A DNA stretch of 34,522 nt from NCBI RefSeq assembly GCF_000236785.1, contig NZ_AGUF01000014.1, positions 1 through 34,522 on the forward strand, written 5' to 3'. This DNA comes from Achromobacter arsenitoxydans SY8 (GTDB lineage: Bacteria > Pseudomonadota > Gammaproteobacteria > Burkholderiales > Burkholderiaceae_B). Below the pieces are notes generated by a model that saw only the letters and a program-made list of their open reading frames with translations, was not told where the DNA came from and searched no databases. Below are positions 27,361 through 34,522 of this stretch, in pieces (within the stretch, counting starts at the first letter, position 1; every line of letters begins with the position of its first letter). A program made the position numbers and the translations under genes.

Positions 27361-28989
27361 ATGAAATCCTTCGACTGGGGCAACCCGTATCCCTCCGTCC
27401 GCATCCCGCTGTTCGCCCGCAACGTGGTCTCCACGTCGCACCCTCTGGCGGCCCAGGCGGGGCTGCGCATGCTGCTCAAGGGCGGCAACGCCGTGGACGC
27501 CGCCATCGCGGCCGCGGCCACGATCGTTCTGGTCGAACCCGTCTCGTGCGGCCTGGGCGGCGACTGCTTCGCCATCGTCTGGGACGGCAAGGAACTGCAC
27601 GGCCTGAACTCCTCGGGCGTGGCGCCGGCCGCCTGGAACACCGAATACTTCAAGCGCAAGTACGGCACGGGCCCCAACGGCCTGGCCATCCAGCCCAAGC
27701 GCGGCTGGGACTCGGTGACCGTCCCCGGCGTGGTGGCCGGCTGGGCCGCACTGCATGAAAAGCTGGGCAAGCTGCCGTTCGAGCAGCTGTTCGAACCCGC
27801 CATCGAGATCGCCGAGCGCGGCTATGCCGTGCCGCCGGTGGTGGCGCACAAGTGGGCCGCCGCCGCCGACGAACTGAAGTCGCAGCCGGGCTATGCCCAG
27901 GCCTTCCTGCCCGAAGGCCGCGCGCCCAAGGTCGGCGAACACTTCCGCTTCCCCGACGCCGCCAACACCCTGCGCCGCATTGCAGAATCCAAGGGCCGCG
28001 ACTTCTACGAGGGCGAGCTGGCCGAACGCATCGCCGCCTTCAGCAAGGAATGCGGCGGCGCGATGACGCTGGAAGACCTGCGCGGCTACCGCCCGGAATG
28101 GGTCAAGCCGATCTCCAAGTCGTACCGCGGCTACGAGCTGCACGAGATTCCGCCGAACGGGCAGGGCATCGCCGCCCTGATCGCGCTGGGCATCGTCGAA
28201 CGCTTCGATATGTCCGATATTCCGGTGGACTCGGTGCAGTCGCAGCACATCCAGATCGAAGCCATGAAGCTGGCTTTTGCCGACCTGTACAAGTACGTGG
28301 CCGACCCGCGCGCCATGCAGGTCACGCCGGAACAGATGCTGTCCGACGCCTACCTGGACAGCCGCGCCAAGCTGATCCGCCTCGACCAGGCCACCCACTT
28401 CGAGGCCGGCCGCCCGCACGCCGGCGGCACCATCTACCTGACCGCCGCCGATGAGAACGGCATGATGATCTCGTTCATCCAGTCCAACTACATGGGCTTC
28501 GGTTCGGGCGTGGTCGTGCCGGGCACCGGCATCAGCATGCAGAACCGCGGCGTGGGCTTCTCGATGGATCCCAAGTCCGCCAACGTGGTCGAAGGCGGCA
28601 AGCGCCCGTTCCACACCATCATCCCGGGCTTCCTGACGCGCGGCGGCAAGCCGGTCATGAGCTTCGGCGTGATGGGCGGCGACATGCAGCCGCAGGGCCA
28701 CATGCAGACCGTGGTCCGCATGATCGACTATCACCAGAACCCGCAGGCCGCGTGCTGCGCGCCGCGCTGGAAGGTCAACCGCGACTTCACGCTCGACATC
28801 GAGACCAATATGCAGGCTTCCACCATTGCGGGCCTGAAAGACCTCGGGCATGCTTTGAAGTCCGTTGACGATCCGTACATGGACTTCGGCGCCGGCCAGT
28901 TCATCTGGCGCATGTCCGAAGCAGACAACGAACTGGGCTATGTCGCCGCCAGCGACAGCCGTCGCGACGGCCAGGCGGTGGGCTTCTAA
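27361..28989 (+). CDS. Gamma-glutamyltransferase family protein, cytoplasmic type
   Basis: A 542-residue Ntn-hydrolase that would be cut autocatalytically before T357 (HAGGTIYLTAADENG), giving subunits of about 356 and 186 residues. Visible family motifs are VVSTSHPLAAQAGLRML, GGNAVDAAIAAAATIVLVEPVSCGLGGDCFA (about 41-70), DSVTVPGVVAGWAALH and GSGVVVPGTGISMQNRGVGF. No lid loop is seen between the nucleophile region and GSG, as in some bacterial relatives. There is no signal peptide, so it acts in the cytoplasm, unlike E. coli Ggt. Following it is a Gsi-like importer, which suggests hydrolysis of imported glutathione or gamma-glutamyl peptides. Some family members are acylases, so the substrate is open. 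Confidence 0.88.
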   Translation: MKSFDWGNPYPSVRIPLFARNVVSTSHPLAAQAGLRMLLKGGNAVDAAIAAAATIVLVEPVSCGLGGDCFAIVWDGKELHGLNSSGVAPAAWNTEYFKRKYGTGPNGLAIQPKRGWDSVTVPGVVAGWAALHEKLGKLPFEQLFEPAIEIAERGYAVPPVVAHKWAAAADELKSQPGYAQAFLPEGRAPKVGEHFRFPDAANTLRRIAESKGRDFYEGELAERIAAFSKECGGAMTLEDLRGYRPEWVKPISKSYRGYELHEIPPNGQGIAALIALGIVERFDMSDIPVDSVQSQHIQIEAMKLAFADLYKYVADPRAMQVTPEQMLSDAYLDSRAKLIRLDQATHFEAGRPHAGGTIYLTAADENGMMISFIQSNYMGFGSGVVVPGTGISMQNRGVGFSMDPKSANVVEGGKRPFHTIIPGFLTRGGKPVMSFGVMGGDMQPQGHMQTVVRMIDYHQNPQAACCAPRWKVNRDFTLDIETNMQASTIAGLKDLGHALKSVDDPYMDFGAGQFIWRMSEADNELGYVAASDSRRDGQAVGF

Positions 28990-29026
28990 CTATCCGGCCA
29001 TGCAGCCACAAGGGGAAAAAACACAA

Positions 29027-30538
29027 ATGAAACGCTTTGCCTTGACCTTCGGCGCCAGCCTCCTGGCGCTGGCCGCCGGCGCCGCCAGCGCCCAGAACCT
29101 CCGGATCGGCCTGCAGGAAGATCCGGACGTGCTGGACCCGCACCGCGCCCGCACCTACGTGGGCCGCATCGTGTTCACGTCGTTGTGCGACAAGCTGGTG
29201 GACATTGATCCCAAGCTGCACTTCGTGCCGCAGCTGGCCACCTCGTGGTCGTTCAGCGACGACAACAAGGTGCTGACCTTCAAGCTGCGCGAAGACGTGC
29301 TGTTCCACGACGGCAGCAAGTTCGACGCCGCGGCCGCCAAGGCCAACCTGGAACGGGCCATGAGCCTGCCCGACAGCCTGCGCAAGGGTGAACTGCGCTC
29401 GGTCGCCAAGGTCGACGCGCCCGACGCCGGCACCCTGGTGCTGACGCTGAAGGCGCCGGACGCCACGCTGCTGGCCCAGCTGTCCGACCGCGCCGGCATG
29501 ATGCTGTCGCCCAAGACGTTCTCGGACGACGTCGCCGCCGTGGGCCGCAAGCCGGTCTGCTCAGGCCCGTACAAGTTCGTCGAACGCATCCAGAACGACC
29601 GCATCGTCCTGGAAAAATTCGACCAGTACTACGACGCCAAGGACTACGCCTTCAAGCGCCTGACCTTCCTGCCCATTCCGGACACCACCGTGCGCCTGTC
29701 CAACCTGCGCGCCGGAGACCTGGACATGCTGGAACGCCTGAATCCGTCAGACGCGCCGCAGGTCAAGAACGACGCCAGCCTGACGTTCGCGCCGGTGGCG
29801 GGCCTGGGCTTCCAGCAGTTCATGTTCAACGTCGGCAACGGCAAGCGCGCCGAAGACAATCCGTTCAAGAACAAGCTGGTGCGCCAGGCGTTCCAGCTGG
29901 CGCTGGACCGCAACGCCATCAACGACGTGGCCGGCGGCGGCATCTTCGAACCCGCGCAGCAGCCGTTCCCGCCCGCCAGCCCCTACCACAGCGACAAGTT
30001 CCCCGTGACCAAGCGCGACGTGGCCAAGGCCAAGAGCCTGCTCAAGCAGGCGGGCTTCGACCGCGTGAAGGCCGAACTCGTGTTCGGCAACAACACCACC
30101 ACCTCGTCCATCGCGGAAATCGTCCAGGCCATGGCGGCCGAGGCGGGCTTCGACCTGTCCTTGCGCCCCACGGAATACGCCGCGCTGCAGAAGGAAGCGT
30201 CGGGCGGCAACTTCCAGATCGTGATGCTGGGCTGGTCCGGCCGGGTCGACCCCGACGGCAACATCCATGCCTTCGTGACCTGCAAGGGCGCGCTGAACGA
30301 CGGCCACTACTGCAATCCGCAGGTCGACAATCTGCTGAACGAGGCCCGCGCCGTGACCGACGAAGCCAAGCGCAAGGTCATCTACGACCAGGCGCAGGCC
30401 ATCATCCAGGACGAATTGCCCGGCGTCTACAACTACTATCAGCCGTGGCCCTTCGTGATGGGCAAGAAGGTCAAGGGCTTCACGCCCTACCCGGACGGTA
30501 TGATCCGCCTGAAGGGCGTGACGTTCGCGCAGAAGTAA
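29027..30538 (+). CDS. ABC transporter solute-binding protein, family 5 (GsiB/DppA-like)
   Basis: A 503-residue periplasmic binding protein. The signal peptide is MKRFALTFGASLLALAAGAASA (cleaved near residue 22), and the mature protein starts QNLRIGLQEDPDVLDPHRAR, the usual family-5 opening. LREDVLFHDGSKFDAAAAKANLERA and FNVGNGKRAEDNPFKNKLVRQAFQLALDR are conserved family motifs. The ATG at 29027 has AAGGGGA upstream; the longer open frame from 28865 overlaps the transferase gene and lacks a signal. It should deliver a small peptide; gamma-glutamyl peptides or glutathione are suggested by the neighbours. Two hairpins follow its stop. Confidence 0.92.
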   Translation: MKRFALTFGASLLALAAGAASAQNLRIGLQEDPDVLDPHRARTYVGRIVFTSLCDKLVDIDPKLHFVPQLATSWSFSDDNKVLTFKLREDVLFHDGSKFDAAAAKANLERAMSLPDSLRKGELRSVAKVDAPDAGTLVLTLKAPDATLLAQLSDRAGMMLSPKTFSDDVAAVGRKPVCSGPYKFVERIQNDRIVLEKFDQYYDAKDYAFKRLTFLPIPDTTVRLSNLRAGDLDMLERLNPSDAPQVKNDASLTFAPVAGLGFQQFMFNVGNGKRAEDNPFKNKLVRQAFQLALDRNAINDVAGGGIFEPAQQPFPPASPYHSDKFPVTKRDVAKAKSLLKQAGFDRVKAELVFGNNTTTSSIAEIVQAMAAEAGFDLSLRPTEYAALQKEASGGNFQIVMLGWSGRVDPDGNIHAFVTCKGALNDGHYCNPQVDNLLNEARAVTDEAKRKVIYDQAQAIIQDELPGVYNYYQPWPFVMGKKVKGFTPYPDGMIRLKGVTFAQK

Positions 30539-30542
30539 TGAA

Positions 30543-30590
30543 GGCGCGGCAATCGCCCGCCGCGCCAGCCGGACGCGCCTGCGCGTCCGG
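30543..30590 (+). terminator. Tandem hairpins inside ABC operon (attenuator or mRNA stabiliser)
   Basis: The first stem pairs GGCGCGGC (30543-30550) with GCCGCGCC (30559-30566). The second pairs CCGGACGCG (30569-30577) with CGCGTCCGG (30582-30590) over CCTG, followed by TTGTTGTTTG. They start 5 nt after the binding-protein stop and 78 nt before the permease ATG. Partial termination and 3'-end protection would give more binding protein than permease. Confidence 0.6.
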
Positions 30591-30667
30591 TTGTTGTTTG
30601 CGGCGGACGCGCGTTGCGCCCGATCCGGCCGGCGTCGTCCGTCGTTTCAGTCTTACGGTTTCCCCAC

Positions 30668-31612
30668 ATGCTTAAACTCATCTTGCGCCGCGTGATCGTC
30701 GCGATACCGACACTGATACTGGTGTCGATGATCGTCTTCATGCTGCAGAAAATCCTGCCCGGCGATCCGGTGCTGACCCTGGCCGGCGAAGAGCGCGACC
30801 CGGCCGTGCTGGACTACCTGCGCGACAAATACCGCCTGAACGACCCGCTGCCGATGCAATACGCGGCCTGGGCCGGCCAGGTCCTGCAAGGCGACCTGGG
30901 CAAGTCCCTGCGCACCGACGTGCCCGTCACGACGCTGATCGCGCAGAAGCTGCCCGTGACGCTGCAACTGGCCGCCATGGCCATGTTCTTCGCGCTGCTG
31001 GTGGGCATCCCCATGGGCATCGTCGCCGCCGTGCGCAAGGGCAAGCCCGTAGAAATGGGCGCCAACATCGCTGCGCTGTCGGGCATGTCCATCCCCAACT
31101 TCTGGCTGGGCATCATCCTCATCATGGTCGTGTCGGTGCAGTGGAAGCTGCTGCCGGCCTCGGGCTACGTGTCGCCGTCTGAAGACTTCTGGCTGTCCAT
31201 CAAGACCATGCTGATGCCTTCGCTGGTGCTGTCCACCGCGATAGCCGCCTACCTGATGCGGCATACGCGCTCGTCCATGCTGGAGGCGCTGTCCGCGGAC
31301 TACGTGCGCACCGCCCGCGCCAAGGGCGTGTCGCCGCGCAGCGTGGTGCTGCGCCATGCGCTGCGCAATGCGCTGATGCCCATCGTCACGCTGGTGACGC
31401 TGCTGTTCGGCGAACTGCTGGCGGGCGCGGTGCTGACGGAACAGGTCTTTACGATCCCGGGCTTCGGCAAGCTGGTCGTGGACGCCGTGTTCACGCGCGA
31501 CTACGCGGTGGTGCAGGGCGTGGTGCTCTGCGTGGCGGTGGGCTTCATCCTGATGAACCTGCTGGCCGACATCCTGTACATCCTGGTCAATCCCCGCCTG
31601 AGGCACTCATGA
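30668..31612 (+). CDS. Peptide ABC transporter permease (GsiC/DppB-like)
   Basis: A 314-residue inner-membrane permease with about six helices. MLKLILRRVIVAIPTLILVSMIVFML is the classic DppB/GsiC start, so the ATG at 30668 is preferred over the longer frame from 30614. The EAA coupling loop is visible as LSADYVRTARAKGVSPRSVVLRHALRNALMP, and GELLAGAVLTEQVFTIPGFGKLVVDAV is a further family motif. No Shine-Dalgarno sequence is seen before the ATG, which would reduce its translation relative to the binding protein. The stop overlaps the next permease as ATGA. Confidence 0.93.
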   Translation: MLKLILRRVIVAIPTLILVSMIVFMLQKILPGDPVLTLAGEERDPAVLDYLRDKYRLNDPLPMQYAAWAGQVLQGDLGKSLRTDVPVTTLIAQKLPVTLQLAAMAMFFALLVGIPMGIVAAVRKGKPVEMGANIAALSGMSIPNFWLGIILIMVVSVQWKLLPASGYVSPSEDFWLSIKTMLMPSLVLSTAIAAYLMRHTRSSMLEALSADYVRTARAKGVSPRSVVLRHALRNALMPIVTLVTLLFGELLAGAVLTEQVFTIPGFGKLVVDAVFTRDYAVVQGVVLCVAVGFILMNLLADILYILVNPRLRHS

Positions 31613-32487
31613 GCGCAATTCCTGCAACGGCCGCAGCCGTCACGCCGCCCCGCAGCCGCAATCGCGCCTGGGGCAAATTCAAGCGCAACCACATCGCGAT
31701 GCTCGGCCTGACCATCGTGCTGTTCTTCGTGGCGGTGGCCATCCTGGCGCCGCTGATCGCCAGCCACGACCCCCTGCAAACCAGCTTTACCAGCATCCGC
31801 AAGGCGCCGTCGGCCAACTTCTGGCTGGGCACGGACGAACTGGGCCGCGACATCTACAGCCGCATGATCTACGGCGCGCGCGCCTCCCTGATGGCGGGCC
31901 TGGTGTCGGTGCTGATCGCGCTGGTCGTGGGCGTGCCCTTCGGCCTGGCCGCGGGCTATTTCGGCGGCTGGACCGACAGCATCATTTCGCGCGCCACCGA
32001 GGCGCTGCTGGCGATCCCGTTCCTGATCCTGGCCATCGCCCTGGCCGCGTTCCTCGGGCCCAGCCTGACCAATGCGATGATCGCCATCGGCGTGTCCGCG
32101 GCGCCCAAGTTCATCCGGCTGACGCGCGGGCAGGTGCTGGCGGTCAAGAATGAAGACTACGTCCAGAGCGCCCGCGCGCTGGGCGCGTCCGACCTGCGCA
32201 TCATCGGCCGGCACGTGTTCCCCAACGTGATGCCGCCGCTGATCGTGCAGGCCACCATCACGATCGCCACGGCCATCATCGCCGAGGCCAGCCTGTCGTT
32301 CCTGGGCCTGGGCCTGCAGCCGCCGACGCCGTCGTGGGGCTCGATGTTGAACACGGCCAAGAACTTCATGACCCAGGCGCCCTGGATGTCGATCTTCCCC
32401 GGATCGGCCATTTTCCTGGTGGTGCTGGGCTTCAATCTGCTGGGCGACGGGCTGCGCGACGCGCTCGATCCGCGTCAGGAAAAGTAA
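31609..32487 (+). CDS. Peptide ABC transporter permease (GsiD/DppC-like)
   Basis: A 292-residue partner permease. The cytoplasmic N-terminal segment ([34 protein letters not shown]) and [21 protein letters not shown] are DppC/GsiD hallmarks. The EAA loop reads [45 protein letters not shown] and the end [14 protein letters not shown] are also typical. The ATG at 31609 is coupled to the upstream permease by a 4-nt ATGA overlap. It forms the heterodimeric channel of the importer. Confidence 0.94.
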   Translation: MSAIPATAAAVTPPRSRNRAWGKFKRNHIAMLGLTIVLFFVAVAILAPLIASHDPLQTSFTSIRKAPSANFWLGTDELGRDIYSRMIYGARASLMAGLVSVLIALVVGVPFGLAAGYFGGWTDSIISRATEALLAIPFLILAIALAAFLGPSLTNAMIAIGVSAAPKFIRLTRGQVLAVKNEDYVQSARALGASDLRIIGRHVFPNVMPPLIVQATITIATAIIAEASLSFLGLGLQPPTPSWGSMLNTAKNFMTQAPWMSIFPGSAIFLVVLGFNLLGDGLRDALDPRQEK

Positions 32488-32492
32488 TCACT

Positions 32493-34370
32493 ATGGCAAC
32501 CATGGATCCCAAGCGCGTCGTGCAGGTCAATGACCTGACGGTGCGATTCAAAACGCCCGAACGCACCGTGGAAGCGGTGCGCAATGTGTCCTTCCACGTC
32601 GACCGCGGCGAAACCCTGGCCATCGTGGGCGAGTCCGGTTCGGGCAAGTCCGTGACCTCGCTGGCGCTGATGCGCCTGGTCGAATACGGCGGCGGCCGGA
32701 TCGTCAATGGCGGCATGCTGCTGCGCCGGCGCAGCGGCGACGTCCTGGACCTGGGCAATGCGCCCGATTCGACGCTGCAACGTGTGCGCGGCGCCGACGT
32801 GGCCATGATCTTCCAGGAGCCGATGACGTCGCTGAACCCCAGCTTCACGGCGGGCAACCAGATCGCCGAGGCCCTGCAATTGCACCAGGGCCTGGACGCG
32901 GCGGCGGCCCGGGCGGAGACGCTGCGCATGCTGGAACGCGTGCGCATCCCCGAGGCGCGGGCCATTCTGGACCGCTACCCGCACCAGCTGTCCGGCGGCA
33001 TGCGCCAGCGCGTGATGATTGCGATGGCGCTGTCCTGCAAGCCGCAGCTGCTGATCGCCGACGAGCCGACGACCGCGCTGGACGTGACCATCCAGGCCCA
33101 GATCCTGCAATTGATCCGCCAGCTCCAGGAAGAAATGGACATGGGCGTGATCTTCATCACGCACGACATGGGCGTGGTGGCGGAAGTGGCCGACCGCGTG
33201 CTGGTCATGTACCGCGGCGACAAGGTGGAAGAGGGCGGTTCCGACGAGATCTTCGCGCGGCCGCAGCACCCCTACACCCGCGCGCTGCTGTCGGCGGTGC
33301 CGCGCCTGGGCGCGATGCACGGCACGGACGAGCCGGCGCCGTTCCCGCTCCTGAAAGTGGACGAAGCCGTCCGCGTGCCGGATCCGGCCAAGCTGGTGGA
33401 CAACCCGGTGGCGGTCCCGTCCACGGTGCGCCGCGAGAACGGTCCGGTGCTGAAGGTGCGGGACCTGACCACCAGTTTCGACATCACGGGCGGCATCCTG
33501 GGACGGGTGCAGAAGCGCGTGCATGCGGTCGAAAAGGTCAGCTTTGACCTGTATCCCGGCGAGACGCTGTCGCTGGTGGGCGAGTCGGGTTGCGGCAAGA
33601 CCACGACGGGCCGGTCGCTGCTGCAGCTGGTCAAGAGCAAGGGCGGGTCGATCGAATTCGACGGCAAGAATATCGGCGCGCTGCGCGGCAGCGCGATGCA
33701 GACGCTGCGCCAGCACATCCAGTTCATTTTCCAGGATCCGTTCGCGTCGCTGGATCCGCGGATGACGGTGGGCTATTCGATCATGGAGCCGCTGCTGATC
33801 CACAAGGTGGCGCGCGGCAAAGAGGCGCAGGACCGCGTGCGCTGGCTGATGGACAAGTGCGGGCTGCTGCCTGAAATGATCGACCGCTATCCGCATGAGT
33901 TCTCGGGCGGGCAGCGCCAGCGCATCTGCATTGCGCGCGCGCTGGCCTTGAATCCCAAGGTGGTGATCGCGGACGAGTCGGTGTCGGCGTTGGACGTGTC
34001 GATCCAGGCGCAGATCGTGAACCTGCTGCTGGACCTGCAGCGCGAGCTGGGGGTGTCGTTCCTGTTCATTTCGCACGATATGGCGGTGGTTGAGCGGGTG
34101 AGCCACCGGGTGGCGGTGATGTACCTGGGCCAGATCGTCGAGATCGGGCCGCGCCGGGCGATCTTCGAGAACCCGCAGCATCCCTACACGAAGAAGCTGA
34201 TGGCGGCGGTGCCGATCGCGGATCCGCAGCGGCGCCATCGGGAGCGGTCATTGCTGGTGGATGAGATTCCCAGTCCGATGCGGAAGGTGGGGGATGCGCC
34301 GCTGGTGGAGCCGCTGGTGGCCGTGGGGGAGGGGCATTTTGTGGCTCGACATGCGGTTGGGGTTTATTGA
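32493..34370 (+). CDS. Peptide ABC transporter fused double ATPase (GsiA-like)
   Basis: A 625-residue protein with two nucleotide-binding domains in one chain, as in GsiA (623 residues), where Dpp/Opp use two proteins. The first domain has Walker A GESGSGKS (46-53), signature LSGGMRQR (166-173) and Walker B LLIADEPT; the second has GESGCGKT (363-370), FSGGQRQR and VVIADESV. Each is followed by the oligopeptide-transport C-terminal extension ([28 protein letters not shown]). The ATG at 32493 follows AGGA; a second ATG three codons later is possible. The longer frame from 32334 overlaps the permease. The final part of the gene is notably G-rich. Confidence 0.94.
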   Translation: MATMDPKRVVQVNDLTVRFKTPERTVEAVRNVSFHVDRGETLAIVGESGSGKSVTSLALMRLVEYGGGRIVNGGMLLRRRSGDVLDLGNAPDSTLQRVRGADVAMIFQEPMTSLNPSFTAGNQIAEALQLHQGLDAAAARAETLRMLERVRIPEARAILDRYPHQLSGGMRQRVMIAMALSCKPQLLIADEPTTALDVTIQAQILQLIRQLQEEMDMGVIFITHDMGVVAEVADRVLVMYRGDKVEEGGSDEIFARPQHPYTRALLSAVPRLGAMHGTDEPAPFPLLKVDEAVRVPDPAKLVDNPVAVPSTVRRENGPVLKVRDLTTSFDITGGILGRVQKRVHAVEKVSFDLYPGETLSLVGESGCGKTTTGRSLLQLVKSKGGSIEFDGKNIGALRGSAMQTLRQHIQFIFQDPFASLDPRMTVGYSIMEPLLIHKVARGKEAQDRVRWLMDKCGLLPEMIDRYPHEFSGGQRQRICIARALALNPKVVIADESVSALDVSIQAQIVNLLLDLQRELGVSFLFISHDMAVVERVSHRVAVMYLGQIVEIGPRRAIFENPQHPYTKKLMAAVPIADPQRRHRERSLLVDEIPSPMRKVGDAPLVEPLVAVGEGHFVARHAVGVY

Positions 34371-34522
34371 GGCGGCTGGTTGCTGATTGCTGGTTGCTGG
34401 CGGCTGATGCTGCTTTGCTGTCGGGTCTTGTTCTTGCTGGCTGGCTAGCTGGATTGTTTGCTGGCGCAGGGCTGGGTTCTTGGGCCGCGGCCGGCGGCGG
34501 GGCGGGGGTGAGCGAGGGGCAA
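34371..34522. other. G/T-rich low-complexity stretch after the ABC operon
   Basis: The 152 nt to the window edge hold no supportable gene. The plus strand is rich in G and T and repeats GCTG/TTGCTG units. The 11-mer GCTGGTTGCTG occurs at 34375-34385 and again at 34389-34399. No terminator hairpin for the operon is evident. Confidence 0.5.

Noticed and set aside
32475-34238. A 587-codon minus-strand open frame
   Set aside because: It is antisense to the double ATPase, which has two complete sets of ABC motifs.

Overview
The window looks like chromosome of a high-GC betaproteobacterium of the Alcaligenaceae, most likely Achromobacter or a close Bordetella relative. This rests on third-position GC bias, the housekeeping order argH / ybdG-type channel / nadE / glnB, and close family-level protein matches made by eye. 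No rRNA, tRNA, CRISPR array, insertion sequence or prophage gene was seen.

Left part (1-5040): the 3' end of an MFS drug/metabolite exporter is followed by an M20 amidohydrolase. Convergent to these lies an exported protein with a phosphohistidine-type loop followed by a PEP-synthase-like nucleotide-binding domain, a glucan-water-dikinase-like order. A small hicA-hicB toxin-antitoxin pair with an AT-rich palindromic operator comes next. Core block (5066-10674): argH (minus), then a YbdG-type mechanosensitive channel, glutamine-dependent NAD synthetase and a PII signal protein (plus).

Middle part (10717-26360): a nearly complete type II secretion system (T2SS). gspF is on the minus strand, divergent gspD-gspE are on the plus strand, and a tightly overlapped minus-strand operon gspC-G-H-I-J-K-L-M-N converges on gspE. 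gspO and gspS are absent. Divergent from gspC is a three-gene plus-strand unit. It encodes a large lipoprotein with an alkaline-phosphatase-superfamily domain and a LamG-like C-terminus, a 62-residue lipoprotein that is little more than an acidic Pro/Thr tether, and a phospholipase C-type phosphoesterase with a Tat-like signal. The arrangement suggests a secretion machine beside its own cargo. A CTGTCAT (PhoB-type half-site) placed 10 nt upstream of a TATAGT -10 before gspC hints at phosphate control. The large lipoprotein appears to have lost most of its metal ligands, so it may be a binding protein rather than an enzyme.

Right part (26364-34522): a minus-strand LysR regulator is divergent from a gamma-glutamyltransferase without a signal peptide. 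A solute-binding protein, two permeases and a fused double-ATPase follow, resembling the Gsi glutathione importer. A T-N11-A palindrome lies between the regulator and the operon, and two tandem hairpins lie between the binding-protein gene and the first permease. The unit reads as import and intracellular breakdown of glutathione or other gamma-glutamyl peptides.
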